A stretch of 64,000 bases of DNA, from NCBI RefSeq assembly GCF_000293865.2, contig NZ_ALKN02000002.1:310001-374000 (forward strand), given 5' to 3'. The notes beneath the pieces were generated by a model. The model did not search any database. It worked only from the letters and a program-made list of their open reading frames with translations, and was not told the origin of the DNA. This document shows, piece after piece, positions 43,052-51,956 of the stretch; position 1 is the stretch's first letter; each line of letters opens with the position of its first letter. This DNA is from Limnohabitans sp. Rim28 (GTDB lineage: Bacteria; Pseudomonadota; Gammaproteobacteria; Burkholderiales; Burkholderiaceae_C). A program made the position numbers and the translations under genes.

Positions 43052-43866
43052 GCACCCCCCAGCTGCAGATCTCGCGCGAAGGTGCTGTCGAGACCTGGAC
43101 CCTGAACGATCCGGCCACGCGCAACGCCTTGAGCGATGCGGTGGTGGACGGCTTGCTGCAAGCCTGCACGAGGGCCGCTGCAGACCCCACCCTGCGCATC
43201 GTGGTGCTCACCGGTGCGGGGGGTGCCTTTTGCGCAGGTGGCAGTTTGGGCGGCTTTGCCAGCCTGATTGGCCAGCCCTTGCAAGCTGGTCAAACTGACC
43301 CGCTGCTGGCCATGAACAAAAGCTTCGGTGACCTGCTGCACGCCTTGAGCGCCCTGCCCCAGTTGCTGGTGTGCCGGGTCGATGGTGCGGCCATGGGCGG
43401 CGGCTTTGGCTTGGTGTGCTGCGCCGACCATGTGGTGGCCACGGCACGCTCCGTGCTGGGCACACCCGAAGTCACGCTGGGTCTGCCGCCTGCGCAAATT
43501 GCGCCCTTTGTGTGGCAGCGCCTGGGCGACAGCACCGCACGCCAGTGCCTGCTGCAAGGGCAGAGTTTCAGTGCAGCGCAAGCGCTGCAAGTGGGGCTGG
43601 TGCACGAGGTGGTCGACCCTGCCACGCAGGATGCGGCCGCCGCATGGCACGCCACCTTACAACGCCTCTTGCGCGCCGCGCCCGGCGCGGTGGCCAGCAC
43701 CAAACAACTGCTGCGCAGCTTGCGCGGCCCCATGCCCGATCTGCGCGATGCCGCAGCTCATGCCTTTGCCACAGGCCTGCGCAGCGCCGAGGCCGCTCAA
43801 GGTTTGGCCGCCTTTGCGCGCAAGCAGCCTGCACCCTGGACATTGAGCCAAGAGAAACACCCATGA
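43048..43866 (+). CDS. atuE: Enoyl-CoA hydratase (isohexenylglutaconyl-CoA hydratase-like, AtuE position)
   Basis: 272 residues of the crotonase family. The CoA-binding loop TGAGGAFCAGGSLGGF (about 55-70) and the second oxyanion loop DGAAMGGGFGLVCCADH are typical, and GTPEVTLGLPPAQIAPFV follows. Glu in PEVTLGL corresponds to one catalytic acid position of hydratases. It overlaps both neighbours by 4 bases. It should hydrate the glutaconyl-type product of the carboxylase. Confidence 0.83.
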   Translation: MSTPQLQISREGAVETWTLNDPATRNALSDAVVDGLLQACTRAAADPTLRIVVLTGAGGAFCAGGSLGGFASLIGQPLQAGQTDPLLAMNKSFGDLLHALSALPQLLVCRVDGAAMGGGFGLVCCADHVVATARSVLGTPEVTLGLPPAQIAPFVWQRLGDSTARQCLLQGQSFSAAQALQVGLVHEVVDPATQDAAAAWHATLQRLLRAAPGAVASTKQLLRSLRGPMPDLRDAAAHAFATGLRSAEAAQGLAAFARKQPAPWTLSQEKHP

Positions 43867-45842
43867 GCAGCCCCCTTCATGCCAATGTGACCCGACTGCT
43901 GATCGCCAACCGGGGCGAGATCGCTCGGCGTGTGATCCGCACCGCCCGGCGCATGGGTATTGAGACCGTGGCGGTCTATTCAGACGCCGACCGGCACGCC
44001 TTGCATGTGCAAGAAGCCGACACCGCTGTCGCCTTGGGCGGCACGCTGTCCGCAGATTCGTATTTGCGCATCGACAAACTGTTGCAAGCGGCACGCGATA
44101 CCGGGGCCGATGCGGTGCACCCGGGGTATGGCTTTTTGAGCGAGAACGCCGAGTTCGCCCAGGCCGTGATCGATGCGGGACTGACCTGGGTCGGTCCACC
44201 GCCACCAGCCATTCGTGCCTTGGGCAGCAAATCGTCCGCCAAAGCCTTGGCCATCCGCCATGGTGTGCCCTGCCTGCCGGGCTACTTTGGGGAAGACCAA
44301 AGTGACGAGACCTTCACCGCACAGGCTCAACAGTTGGGCTTGCCGCTGATGGTCAAGGCCGTGGCCGGGGGCGGCGGTCGTGGCATGCGACTGGTGACCG
44401 ATATGGCGCAACTGCTGCTTGCACTTCACAGCGCACGGTCTGAAGCGCTGGCTGGATTTGGCAACGGCGACTTGCTGATGGAACGCGCCTTGCTGCGCCC
44501 CCGTCACATCGAGGTCCAGATCATGGCCGACATGCACGGCCACTGCATCCACCTGGGTGAGCGCGATTGCTCGGTACAGCGACGCCACCAAAAAATCATC
44601 GAAGAATCGCCCAGCCCGGCCGTGGATGCTGCACGCCGCGCGCAGCTCGGGCAGGCGGCCATCGCACTGGCGCAATCGGCAGGCTATGTGGGTGCGGGCA
44701 CGGTGGAGTTTTTGCTGGACGAGGCACGGGCCGACAAACCGTTTTATCTCATGGAGATGAACACCAGGCTGCAAGTGGAACACCCGGTGACCGAGCTGCT
44801 CACGGGTCTTGACTTGGTCGAGTGGCAATTGCGCATCGCACGCGGCGAGCCCCTGCCCCTGGCGCAAGCCGATGTGCGATTGCAAGGCCACGCCATCGAG
44901 GTGCGCTTGTGCGCCGAAGACGAACACTTCACACCACAGACCGGCACGGTGCAGGCCTTTGCAGCGCCTGAGGGCTTGCGCTTTGACCATGCGCTGCACG
45001 TTGGCGCGGTGGTCACAGCGCATTACGACGCGATGCTGGGCAAGCTGATCGCCCACGCGCCCACCCGCGCCCAAGCCATCGGCCGCCTGCGCTCGGGCTT
45101 GGACCAGACCGCCGTGCTGGGCCTGCCCACCAACCGCGCTTTTTTGGCCGCGTGCTTGCAGCACCCCTTGTTCCGTGCGGGCGAGGCCTTGATCCCTTTC
45201 CTGGCCGAACAAGCCGATGCGGTGCGCCAAAGCCTGCCAGCCACGAGCGAAGCCCGCACCGTGGCCACGCTGGCCGTACTGTATGCCAGCCAAACGCCTG
45301 CAAAAGCCATGCCCAGCCCCTTCACCCGGCCGGTGCGCATGGACATGGGTGCGGACACCTTCTCGCTGAACTTGCAGGAACGGGGTCAGGGACAAGTGCG
45401 CATCCAAGCAGGCGATGCCATACACCAGGCCCGCGTGACGCGCAGCGCTGAGACGCTGCACATCGACCTGAACGGCCAGCGCTGGCATGCCCGCGCCGTC
45501 GCCTGCCAGGGCGCCCACACTGTGCAGTGGCATGTGCAGCTGCAAGGCACCGAAAACTTTGAGCTGTGGCTCACCGACCAAAGCCACAGCGCGCCCAGCA
45601 CAGGCGTCAGCGCACAAGCCGCGCAGTCTTTGCGTGCGCCCTTCAACGGCAAGCTGATCGGGCTGCATGTGCAAGAAGGCCAGCAGGTCCAACAAGGCGA
45701 TGCGGTGCTGGTGATCGAATCGATGAAACTAGAACACATTTTGTGCGCCCCACGCGATACGGTGGTGCACAGCCTTTCGGCCAGCGTGGGCCAACAAGTG
45801 AGCCCCGGCCAGGTGCTGGTGCAATGGAAGGACGCTGCATGA
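43863..45842 (+). CDS. atuF: Acyl-CoA carboxylase alpha subunit (biotin carboxylase + BCCP)
   Basis: 659 residues from ATG 43863, overlapping atuE (ATGA). Residues 1-450 form the biotin carboxylase: LLIANRGEIARRVIRTAR, the ATP-grasp loop VKAVAGGGGRGMRLV, and EMNTRLQVEHPVTEL. The C-terminal BCCP domain has VIESMKLEHIL with biotin Lys 622; the usual EAMKM is changed to ESMKL. It carboxylates biotin for the AtuC-like subunit. A linker region of about 150 residues precedes the BCCP, as in GCC and MCC alpha chains. Confidence 0.85.
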   Translation: MSSPLHANVTRLLIANRGEIARRVIRTARRMGIETVAVYSDADRHALHVQEADTAVALGGTLSADSYLRIDKLLQAARDTGADAVHPGYGFLSENAEFAQAVIDAGLTWVGPPPPAIRALGSKSSAKALAIRHGVPCLPGYFGEDQSDETFTAQAQQLGLPLMVKAVAGGGGRGMRLVTDMAQLLLALHSARSEALAGFGNGDLLMERALLRPRHIEVQIMADMHGHCIHLGERDCSVQRRHQKIIEESPSPAVDAARRAQLGQAAIALAQSAGYVGAGTVEFLLDEARADKPFYLMEMNTRLQVEHPVTELLTGLDLVEWQLRIARGEPLPLAQADVRLQGHAIEVRLCAEDEHFTPQTGTVQAFAAPEGLRFDHALHVGAVVTAHYDAMLGKLIAHAPTRAQAIGRLRSGLDQTAVLGLPTNRAFLAACLQHPLFRAGEALIPFLAEQADAVRQSLPATSEARTVATLAVLYASQTPAKAMPSPFTRPVRMDMGADTFSLNLQERGQGQVRIQAGDAIHQARVTRSAETLHIDLNGQRWHARAVACQGAHTVQWHVQLQGTENFELWLTDQSHSAPSTGVSAQAAQSLRAPFNGKLIGLHVQEGQQVQQGDAVLVIESMKLEHILCAPRDTVVHSLSASVGQQVSPGQVLVQWKDAA

Positions 45843-47020
45843 ACTCCGCTGAACGCACACCTGGCCTCACACCCGACTTCACGACCGAAGACCTGCAAAG
45901 CCTGCAAGCCACCGTGGAGCGTTTTGCCAAACAGGCCATCGCCCCCCATGTTCCTGCTTGGGAAGAAGCCGGTCAATTTGACCGATCGCTTTACACCCAA
46001 GCCGCCGAACTGGGCCTGCTGGGCCTGGGCTACCCCGAACACCTGGGCGGCACACCCGCGCCCTGGCGTGCGCGCAACGCCATGTCACAAACCCTGGCCC
46101 GTTACTCTGGCAGCGGCGGCGTCATGGCCAGCCTCTTCTCGCACAACATCGGCCTGCCCCCGGTCATGGCGCACGGCAGCGCCGAGTTGCAAGCCGAAGT
46201 GGTGCCGCCCGTGTTGCGCGGCGAACGCATTGCGGCTTTGGCCATCACCGAGCCCGGCGGCGGCTCGGACGTGGCCAGCCTGCGCACCATGGCCCGCGCC
46301 GACGGAGCCGACTATGTGATCGACGGCGAGAAAGTCTTCATCACCTCGGGCCTGCGCGCCGACTGGATCACGCTGGCCGTGCGGACTGATGTGGCCAGCA
46401 AGGGCGCCAGCGGCATCTCCATGGTCGTGGTGCCCGGTGACACCCCCGGCATCTCGCGCACCCGCCTGCACAAAATGGGCTGGCACAGCTCAGACACCGC
46501 CCAGCTGCGCTTTGACAGCGTGCGGGTGCCCCAGCGTTACCGCCTGGGCAACGAAGGCGCGGGCTTCAAGATGATCATGGGCAACTTCAATGGCGAGCGC
46601 TTGGCCATGTCGGCCATGGCGCTGGGTTTTGCGCAGGCGTGCTTTGACGAGGCCCTGGACTGGGCACGCCAAAGACAGACCTTTGGCGCAGCCCTGATCG
46701 AGCGGCAGGTGATTCGCCACAAACTGATGGACATGCAGATGCGCATCTCATCGACGCAAGCCTGGGTCGATGCCGTGACGCAGCAGGCCGATGCAGGACA
46801 GACCGGTGCCGAGTGGGTGGCGCAGGTGTGCCTGCTGAAAAACCACGCCACCCAAACCATGCAGTTTTGCGCCGATGCGGCGGTGCAGCTGCTTGGCGGC
46901 ATGGGCTACATGCGCGGCACGGTGAGCGAGCGGGTGTACCGCGAAGTCAAGGTGATGATGATCGGCGGCGGCGCCGAGGAGATCATGAAAGAACTGGCGG
47001 CCAAGCAGCTGGGGATTTGA
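45839..47020 (+). CDS. Acyl-CoA dehydrogenase (third in operon)
   Basis: 393 residues from ATG 45839, overlapping atuF by 4 bases. Motifs: AALAITEPGGGSDVASLRT, FITSGLRADWI, a helical block around GERLAMSAMALGFAQ, RQTFGAALIERQVIRHKL, and the catalytic Glu in GGGAEEIMKELA at the C-terminus. It is the last gene of the operon. Its presence next to atuD suggests that the pathway needs two dehydrogenation steps on differently branched acyl-CoAs. Confidence 0.88.
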   Translation: MNSAERTPGLTPDFTTEDLQSLQATVERFAKQAIAPHVPAWEEAGQFDRSLYTQAAELGLLGLGYPEHLGGTPAPWRARNAMSQTLARYSGSGGVMASLFSHNIGLPPVMAHGSAELQAEVVPPVLRGERIAALAITEPGGGSDVASLRTMARADGADYVIDGEKVFITSGLRADWITLAVRTDVASKGASGISMVVVPGDTPGISRTRLHKMGWHSSDTAQLRFDSVRVPQRYRLGNEGAGFKMIMGNFNGERLAMSAMALGFAQACFDEALDWARQRQTFGAALIERQVIRHKLMDMQMRISSTQAWVDAVTQQADAGQTGAEWVAQVCLLKNHATQTMQFCADAAVQLLGGMGYMRGTVSERVYREVKVMMIGGGAEEIMKELAAKQLGI

Positions 47021-47054
47021 AACCAGATCCGGCCAGACTCCATGGGCAAGCGGG

Positions 47055-48281
47055 TCAGGCCGGTCTGGGTTGGCCGGGTGGCAACTCTGCGCGTAACGCA
47101 AAGGCCATTTGCACCATGCCAGCCAAAAGCCCGACCGCCACGCCAACTTGCACGGCCCGGTTGTAAGAACCCATGGCATCGAACACCAGACCACCCCCCA
47201 AAGCCCCCATGAAACTGCCCAACTGGTGGCTCATGAAAGCGATGCCGCCCAGCATGGCTTGCCAGCGCAGGCCAAAGGTTTCACCGATGTAGCCGGTCAC
47301 CAAGGGTGCCACGCCCAGCCACAAAAAGCCCATGATGGCGGCGAACACCAGCGTGTTCTCAGGCGTTGGCACCGACAGAAAATACCAGGCCAGACCGAAT
47401 GAGCGCAGAACATAAATGCCGCCCAACAGCAGCAGCTTGTTGTAACGTCCACCCGCCCAACCGAAAAACAAGCTGCCCAAGACGTTGAAGCCACCAATCA
47501 TGCCCAGCGCTTGGGCGCTGAGCATCGGGTCCATGCCGCACAAATCGAGGTAGGACGGCAGATGTGTGGTCAAAAAAACCAACTGCATGCCACACACAAA
47601 ATAGGCCAGTGTCATGACCGCAAAAGGTGGGTGTTTCAAGGCAAACCGGGCCATGTCAGGGGCATTGTCTTTTTCGTCCAGCGGGGAAGGTGGCAACGGC
47701 AGGGCGTCCACCCGTCCGGCATACCAGGCTGCGGGCAAGATGACCATCGCCATGATGACAAAACCGCCGACGCCCACACGCCACCCATGGTCCTGCGACA
47801 GCAACTGACCGATAGGCGCCGCCATCAAGGCACCCAAAGAACCTGCGGCGGACACGATGCCCAGCACCGTGCTGCGCAAGGCAGGCGACACCGGTCTGGA
47901 GGCCACGGCCATGGCAATGGCCGATCCGTTGCAGGCCATGGCCGCACCAATGGCAAGCCCAGCGCCCAGAATCACGCCCAGCAAGCCCTGAGCCAGGCAC
48001 AGCAACGTCATGCCCAGGATGTACAGCAAAGCACCGGTCATCATGAGGGGTCGGTACCCGATGCGCACGGCCAAGGCCCCGGCAAAGGGCTGCAAAAATC
48101 CCCAGGCCAAGTTTTGCACCGCAATGGCCAATGTGAACTCGGACACTGAAATGCCGATGTCCTGGGTCAAGGCCGGCATGAACACACCCAGGCTTTGCCG
48201 CAAGCCCATGCTGACCGACAACATCAGCGCAGCGCCGATCAAGATGGGCAAGCCCGGGCGCAGTGCGGTCAAGAGGTTCAT
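47055..48281 (-). CDS. Major facilitator superfamily transporter
   Basis: 408 residues from ATG 48281, with 12 hydrophobic segments. The N-terminal GLRQSLGVFMPALTQDIG and the second MFS loop GYRPLMMTGALL are like the oxalate/formate or monocarboxylate-type MFS proteins of Burkholderiales. It ends 34 bases after the atu-like operon on the opposite strand. The substrate may be an organic acid of that pathway, but this is positional inference. Confidence 0.87.
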   Translation of the reverse strand: MNLLTALRPGLPILIGAALMLSVSMGLRQSLGVFMPALTQDIGISVSEFTLAIAVQNLAWGFLQPFAGALAVRIGYRPLMMTGALLYILGMTLLCLAQGLLGVILGAGLAIGAAMACNGSAIAMAVASRPVSPALRSTVLGIVSAAGSLGALMAAPIGQLLSQDHGWRVGVGGFVIMAMVILPAAWYAGRVDALPLPPSPLDEKDNAPDMARFALKHPPFAVMTLAYFVCGMQLVFLTTHLPSYLDLCGMDPMLSAQALGMIGGFNVLGSLFFGWAGGRYNKLLLLGGIYVLRSFGLAWYFLSVPTPENTLVFAAIMGFLWLGVAPLVTGYIGETFGLRWQAMLGGIAFMSHQLGSFMGALGGGLVFDAMGSYNRAVQVGVAVGLLAGMVQMAFALRAELPPGQPRPA

Positions 48282-48533
48282 GGTGTGCTTCGGTTGTGCT
48301 TGAGCAGAATTTAACCGCACAAGCTCAATACCACTGGCCTATTCGGGACAGGTCAGCTGCAACACTCTGCGCCCAAGCCAAAATGTCGTGCAGTCAGGAC
48401 TTCTTGCTATTCCGTGAGCGACCAGACTCTTTGCACACTAGGGTTTTTTCTTAGAGCGGCTCGTCCTTTGGCCCCTCTTTTGACTCATAAAAAAACAGAT
48501 AATTTAAGAAAAATACTCTCACAAAAGCTAAGC

Positions 48534-49430
48534 ATGAAATCGCCCTTCAACTACAAACACTTGTATTACTTTTGGGTCGTGGCCAAGGAAGGCGGCATCA
48601 CGCGGGCGGCCGACAAGCTCGACATGGCGGTGCAAACCGTGAGCGCGCAAGTGCGTGAATTGGAAAAATCGCTCGGTTATGCCTTGCTCAAGCCGGCAGG
48701 GCGTGGGTTGGTCTTGACCGATGCAGGCCTGGCGGCCATGCAACAGGCCGATCAAATCTTTCAGCTGGGTGAAGATCTGCCCGCGAAAGTGCGCGACGCC
48801 GTCAGCTCGCCCACGGTGCGCTTGGCTGCAGGCATCTCGGACGGTTTGCCCAAACTGGTGGTACGCCAGTTGATGCAACCGGTCATGGGTGAGCCGCACC
48901 TGCGCTTGTTGTGCCATGAAGGGGAGTTTGACGAATTATTGGGTGATCTGGCGCTGCACCGCTTGGATGTGGTGTTGTCGGACCGCCCGGCCCCCACCAA
49001 TGCCAACCTCAAGCTTTACAACCATGCCTTGGGTACATCGGCCGTGTCTTGGTATGGCAGCGCATCGCTGGTGAAAGCAGCGCGCAAAACATTCCCTGCC
49101 AGTCTGGCCGAAGTGCCGGTGCTGCTGCCCACCGAACACACCGCCGTGCGCACGCGCTTGGACCACTGGTTTGAGCACCACGGCATCCGCCCGCGCATCG
49201 TGGGTGAGTTCGAAGACAGCGCTTTGCTCAAGACCTTTGGAGAAAGCGGCATGGGGGTGTTCCCGGCCGCCGAATGCATCCACGACGAATTGTTGGCGCA
49301 CTACGCGGTACAAAAACTCGGGGCCTGCGAAGGGGTGAAGGAAAACTTCTATGCCATCGGCACCGAAAAGAGAGTGCAACACCCACTGGTTCAACGTTTG
49401 CTGCTGGCCAGCTCCCTCGGTGCCCATTGA
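48534..49430 (+). CDS. nhaR: NhaR-type LysR regulator
   Basis: 298 residues from ATG 48534. It opens with SPFNYKHLYYFWVVAKEGGI, the characteristic NhaR start, followed by the helix-turn-helix AVQTVSAQVRELEKSLGYAL. NhaR activates the sodium/proton antiporter gene nhaA in response to sodium in Escherichia coli. No nhaA lies in this window, so this copy is an orphan or regulates a neighbour. A 252-base divergent region separates it from the MFS gene; the last 100 bases are AT-rich. Confidence 0.9.
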   Translation: MKSPFNYKHLYYFWVVAKEGGITRAADKLDMAVQTVSAQVRELEKSLGYALLKPAGRGLVLTDAGLAAMQQADQIFQLGEDLPAKVRDAVSSPTVRLAAGISDGLPKLVVRQLMQPVMGEPHLRLLCHEGEFDELLGDLALHRLDVVLSDRPAPTNANLKLYNHALGTSAVSWYGSASLVKAARKTFPASLAEVPVLLPTEHTAVRTRLDHWFEHHGIRPRIVGEFEDSALLKTFGESGMGVFPAAECIHDELLAHYAVQKLGACEGVKENFYAIGTEKRVQHPLVQRLLLASSLGAH

Positions 49431-49450
49431 AGATTGGACTTGGCATCCCA

Positions 49451-49480
49451 GCCATTCCCGGTTGAATCTCCGGGAATGGC
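49451..49480. terminator. Strong hairpin between convergent nhaR and terC
   Basis: GCCATTCCCGG (49451-49461) and CCGGGAATGGC (49470-49480) form a perfect 11-base stem with an 8-base loop. It is 20 bases past the nhaR stop and 9 before the terC stop. There is no T-run on either strand. Confidence 0.65.
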
Positions 49481-49489
49481 CCCAGGCCC

Positions 49490-50452
49490 TTATGGTTTGG
49501 ACGTCGATGAGGAAGAAGAACGAACGCTCAGCAGCATGGTGATCGCCAAAACCGTCACCACCACGCCCAGCGAGATGCCCACCGGGATTTTGAAGACGTC
49601 GATCAGGCACATCTTGGTGCCAATGAAGACCAAAATGACCGCCAAACCGTAGTTCAGAAGGTGGAACTTGCTGGCCACAGCTGCCAGCAAGAAATACATG
49701 GCGCGCAGACCCAAAATAGCGAACACGTTGCTGGTCAACACGATGAAGGGGTCGGTCGTGATGGCGAAGATGGCGGGGATGGAGTCCACCGCAAAGATCA
49801 CGTCGGTCAGGGCAATCAAGCAAATCACCATGAACAAGGGTGTCGCGATTTTCTGACCGTTTTCGATGGTCCAGAATTTTTCACCATCGTAGTCTTTGCT
49901 GACGGGCAAAATTCTGCGCAACAACTTGAGCGCAGGGTTGTCGTCCAACGAAGGCTCTTGGCCTGCTGCCCACCACATCTTCACGCCAGTGAGGATCAGG
50001 AAAGCACCAAACAGGTACAAGATCCAATGGAACTGCTGGAGCAACCAGCCACCTACCAAAATCATGATGGTGCGCAGCACGATGGCCCCGATGATGCCAA
50101 TCATCAACACGCGCTTTTGGAATTGCGTAGGTACGGCGAAATAGGTGAAGATCAGCAAGAAGACAAATATGTTGTCCACGGCCAGTGATTTTTCGATCAA
50201 GTAACCGGTCAAGAATTCCAGCGACTTGGTGTTGGCCAATTCGACAGAACCCGTGGTGTCCTTGATGGCCCACCAAAACAGGCCGTTGAACAAAAAGCTC
50301 AAGGCGATCCAGATCAGCGACCAATTGAGCGCTTCTTTGACGCCGATGTCGTGTGCGCCTTGCTTTTTCAGCACCACAAAATCCACAAAGAGCGACGCCA
50401 AAACGATGGCCACAAACGTCACCCACAGCCACAAGGGCGCCACGGTTTCCAT
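49490..50452 (-). CDS. TerC-family integral membrane protein
   Basis: 320 residues from ATG 50452 with AAAGG 7 bases before it (GTG 50458 is an alternative). About eight membrane segments; TerC signatures are KEALNWSLIWIALSFLFNG, EKSLAVDNIFVFLLIF and FAVDSIPAIFAITTDPFIV with the acidic membrane residues of the family. TerC proteins export manganese or protect against metal and tellurite stress. The 285-base upstream gap shows no yybP-ykoY riboswitch that I can identify. Confidence 0.9.
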   Translation of the reverse strand: METVAPLWLWVTFVAIVLASLFVDFVVLKKQGAHDIGVKEALNWSLIWIALSFLFNGLFWWAIKDTTGSVELANTKSLEFLTGYLIEKSLAVDNIFVFLLIFTYFAVPTQFQKRVLMIGIIGAIVLRTIMILVGGWLLQQFHWILYLFGAFLILTGVKMWWAAGQEPSLDDNPALKLLRRILPVSKDYDGEKFWTIENGQKIATPLFMVICLIALTDVIFAVDSIPAIFAITTDPFIVLTSNVFAILGLRAMYFLLAAVASKFHLLNYGLAVILVFIGTKMCLIDVFKIPVGISLGVVVTVLAITMLLSVRSSSSSTSKP

Positions 50453-50737
50453 AAACACCTTTCAGTTTGTTGTGATGACCCGTCCACATCACTGCCTCAA
50501 CTCACCCATTCATGCGGGTCATGCAAAGGCTGAAGTCTAAGGCAGAAACTGAAATAAATGTCTGAATAAAATTGGTTTTTACTTCGAAAAAAAGGGAGTA
50601 TTTAACTGCTTTTTAAATGGCTCACGAACAGCACGGAATGGGCTGAATGCTGGCGCGTCACTTTGGTCAACAACCATGAAAAAACCGCCAAAACCCATTC
50701 GGGTTTTGGCGGTTTCGAATCCGCTGACGCAGGTTTT
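50453..50737 (-). other. Intergenic region between livK and terC
   Basis: 285 bases, the longest gap in the window. It holds the livK terminator (50679-50712) and the terC promoter and leader. On the minus strand a GACCCG/CGGGTC pair spans about 45 bases within the terC leader. I see no further gene or element. Confidence 0.6.
50679..50712 (-). terminator. Rho-independent terminator of the liv operon
   Basis: CCGCCAAAACCC (50685-50696) and GGGTTTTGGCGG (50701-50712) form a perfect 12-base stem with a 4-base loop. On the minus strand it is followed by six T (complement of 50679-50684). It begins 26 bases after the livK stop. Confidence 0.92.
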
Positions 50738-51907
50738 TTATTTCTTGTCTGAGAAGTAGCCGGATGTGACCTTCCAGCGGCCATCGGTGATTTGCGACAT
50801 GCGCGACGCATTGCTGCCCAGTCGCTTGGTGGGGCTGAAGCTCATCTCGCCAGTGCCGAAAATATCGGGTGGGATCACCATGGTGTCCATGGCCTTGATG
50901 ATGCCCTCGGTGGTCACGTTGTTGCCGGATTTCTCCACCGCGCGCAAGAAAGCGTCAATGGCGTTGTAGCCATAGACCGAGAACACGGTCGGGTCTTCGT
51001 TGAACTTGGTCTTGTACTTATTGGCCCAGAAACGAATCGGCTGAGCGGCCTCATCCAAGTAGGGGTGCTGGGTCGACATGGTGGCGTAAAAGCCGTTCAT
51101 GGCGGGGCCACCCAATTTGTGGATCAGGTCGGTGTAGGCCGCGCTGGAGCCGAGGAATGTGGGGTTGAAGCCCAAGCGGCGGGCAGTGGCGATGCCGCCA
51201 ATGGTTTCGCGGATGATGGTGCCCATGACCACAAAGTCGCACTTGGACGAGGCCAGTTTTTGCATCTGCGATGCAAAGTCGGTGGCGCCGCGCTTGTAGG
51301 TGGTGACTTCGGCAAACTGCATGCCAATGGACTTCAGACCCTCCTCGGCACCACGGAACACTTCCAGACCGAATTCATCGTCCTGGTGCATCGCGCAGAT
51401 TTGCTTGGCGTTCTTTTCTTTGACCAAGATGGGCAAGCCCAGGCGCATTTGATCGTAATAGGTGGCGGCAAACGAGTACTTGAGCTTGTGGAAAGGCTCG
51501 TACATTTCACGCGCGGCCGTGACGGGGAAGAAGTTGATCACGTTCTTCTGGAACTGCACGGGCATGGCGGCCATGTTTTGCGCCGTGCCAATATGGCCGA
51601 TCATGGCAAAAATCTTGTCCTGGTTGACCAACTTTTGCGCGGCCAACACGGCGCGGCGGGGGTCATAAGCCGAGTCTTCCACCAGCAGCTTGAACTTTCG
51701 GCCATTGATGCCACCTTGCTCGTTGGCTTCGTCCACGCGCAGCATCATGCCCAGGCGCACTTGCTTTCCAAAACCGGCCAAGGGGCCAGACAAGTCCTGG
51801 ATGGAGCCGAGGGTGATTTCGGTTTTGGACACGCCTTGCGTTTGGGCCATGGCCGCGCCAGCGGTCAGGGCCATCGCGGCAGCGATCAGACTGAGTTTGA
51901 GTTTCAT
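50738..51907 (-). CDS. livK: Branched-chain-amino-acid-type ABC transporter substrate-binding protein
   Basis: 389 residues. A Sec signal peptide (first 21 residues, ending AGAAMA) leads to a periplasmic binding fold of the LivJ/LivK type (GSIQDLSGPLAGFGKQVRLG, then KLLVEDSAYDPRRAV). Proteins of this class in Burkholderiales bind aromatic or branched carboxylic acids as often as amino acids. It is the last gene of livHMGF-acyl-CoA synthetase-livK and is followed by a strong terminator. The position next to an acyl-CoA synthetase points to an organic acid ligand. Confidence 0.9.
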   Translation of the reverse strand: MKLKLSLIAAAMALTAGAAMAQTQGVSKTEITLGSIQDLSGPLAGFGKQVRLGMMLRVDEANEQGGINGRKFKLLVEDSAYDPRRAVLAAQKLVNQDKIFAMIGHIGTAQNMAAMPVQFQKNVINFFPVTAAREMYEPFHKLKYSFAATYYDQMRLGLPILVKEKNAKQICAMHQDDEFGLEVFRGAEEGLKSIGMQFAEVTTYKRGATDFASQMQKLASSKCDFVVMGTIIRETIGGIATARRLGFNPTFLGSSAAYTDLIHKLGGPAMNGFYATMSTQHPYLDEAAQPIRFWANKYKTKFNEDPTVFSVYGYNAIDAFLRAVEKSGNNVTTEGIIKAMDTMVIPPDIFGTGEMSFSPTKRLGSNASRMSQITDGRWKVTSGYFSDKK

Positions 51908-51956
51908 GTGGAAGGTCTCCTGTGGTGTAAAGGGGTGATGAGGATAGTGGGCGTAA

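Noticed and set aside
43371-43862. An upstream extension of the biotin carboxylase frame into atuE
   Set aside because: The family starts near LLIANRGEIA; ATG 43863 overlaps the atuE stop in the pattern seen throughout the operon.
37463-47020. Reading the operon as a leucine/isovalerate (liu) cluster
   Set aside because: The order and the extra SDR fit atuBCDEF better than liuABCDE, and the carboxyltransferase differs from LiuB at pocket motifs. No 3-hydroxy-3-methylglutaryl-CoA lyase gene is present in the window. It remains possible that the substrates overlap.
50453-50684. A yybP-ykoY manganese riboswitch before terC
   Set aside because: The leader has some inverted repeats but I cannot find the conserved core of that riboswitch class.
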